Assembly: GCF_003336245.1 (NCBI RefSeq)
Contig: NZ_QPHM01000001.1
Coordinates: 806,001 to 870,000, forward strand
Length of the DNA stretch: 64,000 nt
Source of the DNA: Haloplanus salinus
Lineage (GTDB): Archaea > Halobacteriota > Halobacteria > Halobacteriales > Haloferacaceae
Direction: 5' to 3'
In this document: positions 59,202 through 64,000 of the stretch, in pieces
How positions within the stretch are numbered: the first letter of the stretch is position 1
Layout of the letters: every line of letters starts with the position of its first letter
Translations under genes and position numbers: made by a program
The notes under the pieces: model-generated
What the model was told of the DNA's origin: nothing
What the model saw: the letters and a program-made list of their open reading frames with translations, nothing else
Database searches by the model: none

Positions 59202-60815
59202 TTATTCGTGTCTGAGTTGCCGTCGGAAGTAGTAGCGCGCCCCGATGCCGATGGCGTAGAAGGAGAGGACGACGATCAGCAGGATGAGCGCCGTCGCCCA
59301 TCGGAAGCCGGTCGGGTCGGAGACGTTGCTCCCGAGGCCGACGCCCGCGGTGATGAGGGCGTACAGCTGGTACGGGAGCGCCGAAGTCGCCTGCAGGAGT
59401 TCGGGGTTGGCGACGAAGGGCGGCGACCCCGTGAACTCGAAGCCGCCGATGACGTCGACCGTCTGTGCGCCGGGGACGAACGTCCCGCCGGCCATCGTCA
59501 ACAGGATGGGCGCCGTCTCGCCCGCGATGCGGCCGACGCCGAGGATGACCCCCGTGACGACGCCCGGCAGCGCGGCCGGGAGGACGACGCTGCGGACGGT
59601 CTGCCACTTCGAGACGCCGAGTGCCGCGCTCGCGTCGCGGTACTCGTCGGGGACCGAGAGCATCGCCTCGCGGCTCGTGATCAGTACGAGGGGGAGAAGC
59701 ATGAACCCGAGCGTGAGCATCCCGGCGAGCAGCGATTTCCGATTGCCGAAGCGGGGGATGAGGAAGGCAAAGCCGAAGAGGCCGAAGACGATACTCGGCG
59801 TGCTCCAGAGGCCGTTGGTCGCCACCTCGACGGCCTGGGTGAACCGGCCGCGCTCCGCGTACTCGGTCAGGAAGATCGCCGCGCCGACCCCCAACGGCAC
59901 CGCGAACAACACCGCGCCGACGACCAGCCAGACCGTTCCCACGATGGCCGGGAGGACCCCCTGGAAGTCGTTCAGGAGCGCGACGCCGTTCATGACGAAC
60001 GGGGCGTACACCGGCAGTTCGAACGAGCCGAACAGCTGCGGGCCGACGCCGGCACCGATTTGCACGCCGGTGAGCAGGCCGGGCAGCCCCTGAACGACGA
60101 CGAAGGCGATCAGAATGAACAGGAAGCCGATGATAGAGAGCGCGTTCAGGTAGACGAGCACGTACGCGCCCATGTGTCGGCCGCGCGCACCGAACCGGCC
60201 GTAGGCCTTCGCGGCGGCCCAGCCGCCGTAGAGGGCGCTGACCAGCGTCGCGACCGGAACGAGGAACTCGGCGGTGATCGACGCCTGCTGTTCCCAGCCG
60301 AGGTTCCACAGCCACCCCGGGCCGATGGTTCCGCTGAGGAAAACCAGGCCGACGAGGGCGAGGAGGGCGCCGAGTGGCACCGTCGACCCGACGTCTTCAC
60401 GGGGAACGGCGGTCGCGACGAAGGCCGCACTGCCGGCGACGACGGCGCCGGCGACGCCGCCGGCGACGCCGAAGCCGAGCGTCTCGGAGGCGACCCCGCC
60501 GCCGATGACGAGCCACGGCACTGCGGCGCCGAAACTCGCGACCAGGCCGGCGCTCGCGTCGGGGTCGGTCTCGACGTAGCCGAGCCGCGACCCGACGCCG
60601 AAGGCGATCACGGCGACGCCGAGGGCGATCAGTAGCCCGCCGAGCAGGGTCGCCGTCGGCACGCCGGCGAGGGTGCCCGTGAGGCTCACCCGCTCGAACA
60701 TCGCCGCCACCGCGAGGGCGAACAGGATCGCCGAGAGGCCGACGGTCACGCCGGCGGCCACCTCGCTCGCCGTCGTGTCGCCCTCGACGAGTTGCGACTG
60801 CGTCGTGCCCGCCAT
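59202..60815 (-). CDS. pstA: Phosphate ABC transporter permease, long form
   Basis: A 537-residue permease. The C-terminal 300 residues are the BPD/PstA fold ([40 protein letters not shown], the EAA loop). The N-terminal 200 or so residues add several membrane helices not found in bacterial PstA (about 290 residues). The extension may be a regulatory or assembly module; its role is unknown. The start overlaps the pstC stop (TGATG). Confidence 0.94.
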   Translation of the reverse strand: MAGTTQSQLVEGDTTASEVAAGVTVGLSAILFALAVAAMFERVSLTGTLAGVPTATLLGGLLIALGVAVIAFGVGSRLGYVETDPDASAGLVASFGAAVPWLVIGGGVASETLGFGVAGGVAGAVVAGSAAFVATAVPREDVGSTVPLGALLALVGLVFLSGTIGPGWLWNLGWEQQASITAEFLVPVATLVSALYGGWAAAKAYGRFGARGRHMGAYVLVYLNALSIIGFLFILIAFVVVQGLPGLLTGVQIGAGVGPQLFGSFELPVYAPFVMNGVALLNDFQGVLPAIVGTVWLVVGAVLFAVPLGVGAAIFLTEYAERGRFTQAVEVATNGLWSTPSIVFGLFGFAFLIPRFGNRKSLLAGMLTLGFMLLPLVLITSREAMLSVPDEYRDASAALGVSKWQTVRSVVLPAALPGVVTGVILGVGRIAGETAPILLTMAGGTFVPGAQTVDVIGGFEFTGSPPFVANPELLQATSALPYQLYALITAGVGLGSNVSDPTGFRWATALILLIVVLSFYAIGIGARYYFRRQLRHE

Positions 60816-61942
60816 CAGGCCTCACCCCCGAGCTTGCTGCGCATTCGCCACTCGATGTACTGCGCGCCGATGGAGATGACGAGGACGCTGATAAAGAGGA
60901 TCACGCCGGCGACGAACAGTGCGTCCATCTGGAGACCGTCGGCCTCGCCGTAGTTGCGGGCGATGAGCGACGTGAGCGTCTCCTGTCCGTAGAAGACGTT
61001 CACCAGCGGCTCGGTGAGCCGTGGGACGCCGCGCAACATGACGGTCGCGGCCATCGTCTCGCCGATGGCGCGCCCGACGCCGAGGAGGACTGCCGCTGAG
61101 ACGCCGGAGAAGGCCGCGGGCAGGGTGATCGAGGTCATGGTCTGCCAGTCGGTCGTCCCGACGGCGAGCGATCCGCTTTTCATCGACTCGGGGACGCTGC
61201 TGAGGGCGTCCTCGGCGACCGAGACGACCGTCGGCAGCGCCATCAGCCCGACGACGATGCCGACGAACAGGTAACTCCCCTGTCCCGTGGTTTGGAACTG
61301 GTCGGACGCCCACGGGCTGAGGATGGTGAAGCCGATGAAGCCGTAGACGATGGAGGGGATGCCGGCGAGGATCTCGACGCCCGGCTTGACGAGTTCGCGG
61401 ACGACGGCGGGTGCGATCTCCGACAGAAAGAGCGCGGCGGCGACGCCGAGCGGCCCGGCCACCGCCGTCGCGATCACCGTCACCAACAGGGTGCCGTGGA
61501 TCATCGGTGCCATCGAGTACCGGACCGGGTCCGCCACCGCGTCCCACCTGGTCTCGATGAACATCCGCAGCCCCGGCACCTCCACGCCGTACACGGTTGC
61601 GGTCTCGTACTGGATGACCGGCACCGACTCCCGGAAGATGAACACGATGATGAGTCCGAGGATCAACAGCGTCGAGACCGTCATCGTCAGCGTCAGTATC
61701 AGCGCCGTCTCCTCCTGGTGGCGGACCCAGCCGTACCCCGTCGCCGCGACGAACACGAGGAAGGGCAGGACGGTGAGGTTCGACACCGCCAGAAAGCCGA
61801 CGAAGGCAGTCAGGAGGGAGAGGGCGATGATCCCGACGACGACCAGCGCCGCGGGCTCGGTGTCGTCGACGAAGTCACGAACCCGCTGGAGCTGTCGCCC
61901 GGCGGCCGCGTTCAACCGTTCGGTGCGTGTTACTGATGGCAT
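60815..61942 (-). CDS. pstC: Phosphate ABC transporter permease
   Basis: A 375-residue permease with an N-terminal cytoplasmic segment and about eight helices. Seen: GVEILAGIPSIVYGFIGFTI, the EAA loop MKSGSLAVGTTDWQTMTSIT, and GVGRAIGETMAATVMLRGVP. Slightly longer than bacterial PstC, with an extra pair of helices at about 35-70. It follows pstS by 94 nt and overlaps pstA. Confidence 0.95.
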   Translation of the reverse strand: MPSVTRTERLNAAAGRQLQRVRDFVDDTEPAALVVVGIIALSLLTAFVGFLAVSNLTVLPFLVFVAATGYGWVRHQEETALILTLTMTVSTLLILGLIIVFIFRESVPVIQYETATVYGVEVPGLRMFIETRWDAVADPVRYSMAPMIHGTLLVTVIATAVAGPLGVAAALFLSEIAPAVVRELVKPGVEILAGIPSIVYGFIGFTILSPWASDQFQTTGQGSYLFVGIVVGLMALPTVVSVAEDALSSVPESMKSGSLAVGTTDWQTMTSITLPAAFSGVSAAVLLGVGRAIGETMAATVMLRGVPRLTEPLVNVFYGQETLTSLIARNYGEADGLQMDALFVAGVILFISVLVISIGAQYIEWRMRSKLGGEA

Positions 61943-62036
61943 ATGTCGTTTGTGTGACGTCGTGAGTGGGAGCGTATCATAAAAACGGGCGGTTGGTGAT
62001 CTCGGTCGGCAGGCCGATCGGGACGAACCGCCGGGG

Positions 62037-63293
62037 TTACGGCATGATCAGGTCTTCGGTGGCGAGCGCCGACACCTTCTCTTTCATCGTCTCCAGGTCG
62101 CTCGTCGGCAGCGGGATGTAGTTGTTCCCCTCGACGAAGACGGTCTGGCCGAAGTCGTTGAGGAACATGTTGATGAACGCTGCCTCGCGGGCGTCGTAGC
62201 CGCCGCCGTTGGGGTTGTCGTCCTCGATCAGCGTGTACATGTGGAGGTCACGGTTGAGCGGGTAGTCGCTGTCGAAGATGGTGTTCTCCGCGTCGCGGTC
62301 CGGCTCGTAGAGCGTCCCCTCGAAGTCGATACCGACCGGAACGACCGTCTCGCTGGTGAACGCGAGCGCCATGTACGCGATGGCGCCCTCGTTCTGGGAG
62401 ACGGCCTGTGCGACCTGCTGGTTCTGCCCGAAGCGGGTGTCGACGCCCGGCATCGCGGCGTCGGCGCCACCGAGCATGTTCAGGCGGAACGAGGTGTCCG
62501 TCCCGGAGCCTTCGGCGCGGCCGACGGCGTAGATCTCCTGGTCGTAGTCGATGCCGTCGATCTCGCTCCAGTTGGTGATCTCGTCCTGGTAGATCCCGCG
62601 GACCTCCTCGCCGGTCAGTTCGGTGACGCCGGCGTCGACGACGTCGGAACTGACGACGACCGGCTGGCCGTCGCGGCCGACGACGTTGTCGATGACCGTG
62701 TTCTGGGCCTTCTCATCGCTCCAGTCGAGTTCGGCCGTGATCGGGCCGGAGGAGTTGCCGATGTCGACCAGACCTTCGGTGACGGCCTCACAGCCGGTCC
62801 CCGAGTGGCTCAGGCCGACCGTCGTCGGGAACGGCGGGCTGGAGCGCTGCTCGGTCGGCTCGAAGCCGAACTTCTGGGCGAAGTAGTCGGCGAGGAGCAT
62901 GTCCGGCTCGCCGAGCTGGCTCCAACCGGGGACGGTGCTCTCCGAGTTCGACCCCCAGTACTCGCCGTCGCTCGGCGGCGCGTTGGAGTTCCAGTAGGAA
63001 CTGCCGGTGTTCGAGATGGGGTAGACGGTCGAGGAACCCTCGGCGTTGAGCAGCGAGGTGTTCGGGCCGTCGCCGCCGTCGTCGCTCGATTCCGTCTCGG
63101 TCGGCTCGTCGCCCATGTCCGACTCGGCTTCGGTCGCGGTCGGATCGGACCCGCCATCGCCGCCGTCGCCGCCGTCGCCGCCGGACTGCCCGCCACAGCC
63201 GGCCAGGCCAGCGATACCAACGGCGCCAGTCGTCGTGATAAACGCCCGCCGTGAGAAGCGGTCGCGCTCGTCTCCGGTGTTGTCAGACATCAA
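62037..63293 (-). CDS. pstS: Phosphate-binding lipoprotein PstS
   Basis: A 418-residue substrate-binding protein. It has a twin-arginine signal (RFSRRAFITTTGAVGIAGLA) with lipobox AGC, so it is exported folded and lipid-anchored. Then comes a Gly/Asp/Glu-rich disordered linker (about 33-80) and the binding fold: NAEGSSTVYPIS (phosphate-loop Ser-Ser-Thr), HSGTGCEAVTEGLVDIGNSS, YAVGRAEGSGTDTSFRLNML (RxxGSGT). Its start is preceded by a TATA-like CATATAAA about 30-37 nt upstream. First gene of the pst operon, highest expression expected under phosphate limitation. Confidence 0.95.
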   Translation of the reverse strand: MMSDNTGDERDRFSRRAFITTTGAVGIAGLAGCGGQSGGDGGDGGDGGSDPTATEAESDMGDEPTETESSDDGGDGPNTSLLNAEGSSTVYPISNTGSSYWNSNAPPSDGEYWGSNSESTVPGWSQLGEPDMLLADYFAQKFGFEPTEQRSSPPFPTTVGLSHSGTGCEAVTEGLVDIGNSSGPITAELDWSDEKAQNTVIDNVVGRDGQPVVVSSDVVDAGVTELTGEEVRGIYQDEITNWSEIDGIDYDQEIYAVGRAEGSGTDTSFRLNMLGGADAAMPGVDTRFGQNQQVAQAVSQNEGAIAYMALAFTSETVVPVGIDFEGTLYEPDRDAENTIFDSDYPLNRDLHMYTLIEDDNPNGGGYDAREAAFINMFLNDFGQTVFVEGNNYIPLPTSDLETMKEKVSALATEDLIMP

Positions 63294-63367
63294 CTGGAAT
63301 ATCCGGAGTTCCGGTAAAGACCGTTTATATGAGTGGTAGTTGGCGCTCCTGAGTCAAAAATGGGTGA

Positions 63368-63378
63368 GTGGACCACTA
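63368..63378. promoter_or_regulatory. Palindrome between pstS and the rightward coil gene
   Basis: AGTGGACCACT (arms AGTGG/CCACT), followed by tatatacgac. It lies 75 nt upstream of pstS and 71 nt upstream of the rightward gene. Position in a divergent promoter makes it an operator candidate, perhaps for the AbrB-PhoU regulator (inference). Confidence 0.4.
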
Positions 63379-63448
63379 TATACGACAACATAGTTCTAGT
63401 CGTCGTCGAGGCGGAAAGTATAACGACACCTCGGCGGAAACGAGTCGC

Positions 63449-64000
63449 GTGACCAACCACGACGACTCGCTCGACGGGCTGTCGCTGGACGCGGCCGTGG
63501 ACGCCGTCGTCGCTCGGGGAGCCGACGATGCCGACGCGGTTCGGGCGGCACTGACACGGGTGACCGAGGAAGGAACGGTGCGCCGCGCGGCGGTCGACGA
63601 CGCGCTCGGCCACGTCGCGAAGGTGGTGTCCACCCCGGAGACCCGCGTGGAGAACGCCGGGATGCTGATCGACGACGCTCGCGAGGCCGCGACTGCGGTC
63701 GATCACCTCGACGGCGTGGCCGAGCGTCTCGACGACTTCGAACGGCGGCACGCGGCGGTCGTGTCCCGCGTCGACGACCTCGGCGACCAACTCCAGTCGG
63801 TCGTCACCCTCGCGAGCGATCCCGACGACATCTACGAGGCGGCGGTCGAGATCCGTCGGCTCAACGCCGCGGCCAATTCCGCCCAGCACACCGCCGACAA
63901 ACTCGGCGTCGACGCCGAGGAGTTCGAGGCGTGGGTCCGGCACCCCGACCGCCGGCTGGACGCCCTCGACGACGACGCCGACGCGGTCACGGGCTTCGTC
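63449..64000 (+). CDS. Coiled-coil protein (partial; runs off right edge)
   Basis: 184 residues visible from a GTG start: VTNHDDSLDGLSLDAAVDAV, then long helices (DGVAERLDDFERRHAAVVSR; DDLGDQLQSVVTLASDPDDI) with heptad pattern. Acidic, cytoplasmic. A TATA-like AAGTATAAC (63416-63424) lies about 28 nt before the GTG, supporting a leaderless start. Function unknown; the C-terminus is outside the window. Divergent from pstS. Confidence 0.7.
   Translation, partial: MTNHDDSLDGLSLDAAVDAVVARGADDADAVRAALTRVTEEGTVRRAAVDDALGHVAKVVSTPETRVENAGMLIDDAREAATAVDHLDGVAERLDDFERRHAAVVSRVDDLGDQLQSVVTLASDPDDIYEAAVEIRRLNAAANSAQHTADKLGVDAEEFEAWVRHPDRRLDALDDDADAVTGFV

Overview
The window is chromosomal DNA of an extremely halophilic archaeon (class Halobacteria). 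Evidence: acidic, Asp/Glu-rich proteins; very G+C-rich codon third positions with AT-rich promoter gaps; leaderless ATG/GTG starts about 25-30 nt after TATA-like elements; and archaeal marker genes (eL15, RIO2-type kinase, UbaA, Brp/Blh, bacteriorhodopsin with Brz and Bat). The genus cannot be fixed from this sequence alone; a Haloferacales-type organism is a guess.

Layout. 1-5 kb: 5' part of PEP synthase, a PhzF-family protein, a phosphoribosyltransferase, and AEC and LysE transporters. 5-14.3 kb: a hybrid REC-PAS-GAF kinase, the coil protein-smc-scpA operon, and a three-PAS kinase. 14.6-22.3 kb: HtpX protease, a secreted anchored protein, a cold-shock protein, a 7TM kinase, an HFX_2341/Csa3-like regulator, a decayed enolase copy and small membrane proteins. 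23.3-23.9 kb: tRNA-Pro(TGG) with a tandem array derived from its 3' end. 23.9-30.6 kb: UbaA (E1-like), an aldehyde ferredoxin oxidoreductase with a frameshift near its C-terminus, an MBL hydrolase, eL15 and RIO2. 30.7-32.3 kb: a gene graveyard with an 80-nt inverted-repeat element and several broken reading frames. 32.4-39 kb: small membrane proteins, a DUF2178-like/HTH pair, a 7TM-PAS kinase beside a kinase remnant, and two winged-helix regulators.

39.2-55.3 kb is a rhodopsin-carotenoid island: a HalX-type response regulator, a second Bat-like regulator, a kinase, crtY, crtB, a second rhodopsin, an AAA ATPase, an SRPBCC protein, bat, crtI, blh, brz and bop. CrtB, CrtI and CrtY would make beta-carotene, Blh would cleave it to retinal, and retinal would load Bop and the second opsin. 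A palindromic element (nCC-N7-TTnG) recurs before both opsins, crtB, blh and the divergent AAA/SRPBCC pair. It matches the Bat-type UAS consensus as I remember it, so the island probably forms one regulon. The second opsin keeps the counter-ion Asp and Thr, has Val in place of the proton-donor Asp, and carries Thr before the retinal Lys. It is therefore sensor- or middle-rhodopsin-like, yet no transducer gene lies in the window.

55.6-64 kb: a thioredoxin-reductase-like flavoprotein, then a tightly packed leftward phosphate operon (pstS, pstC, pstA, pstB, phoU, AbrB-PhoU regulator), and the start of a coiled-coil protein at the right edge.
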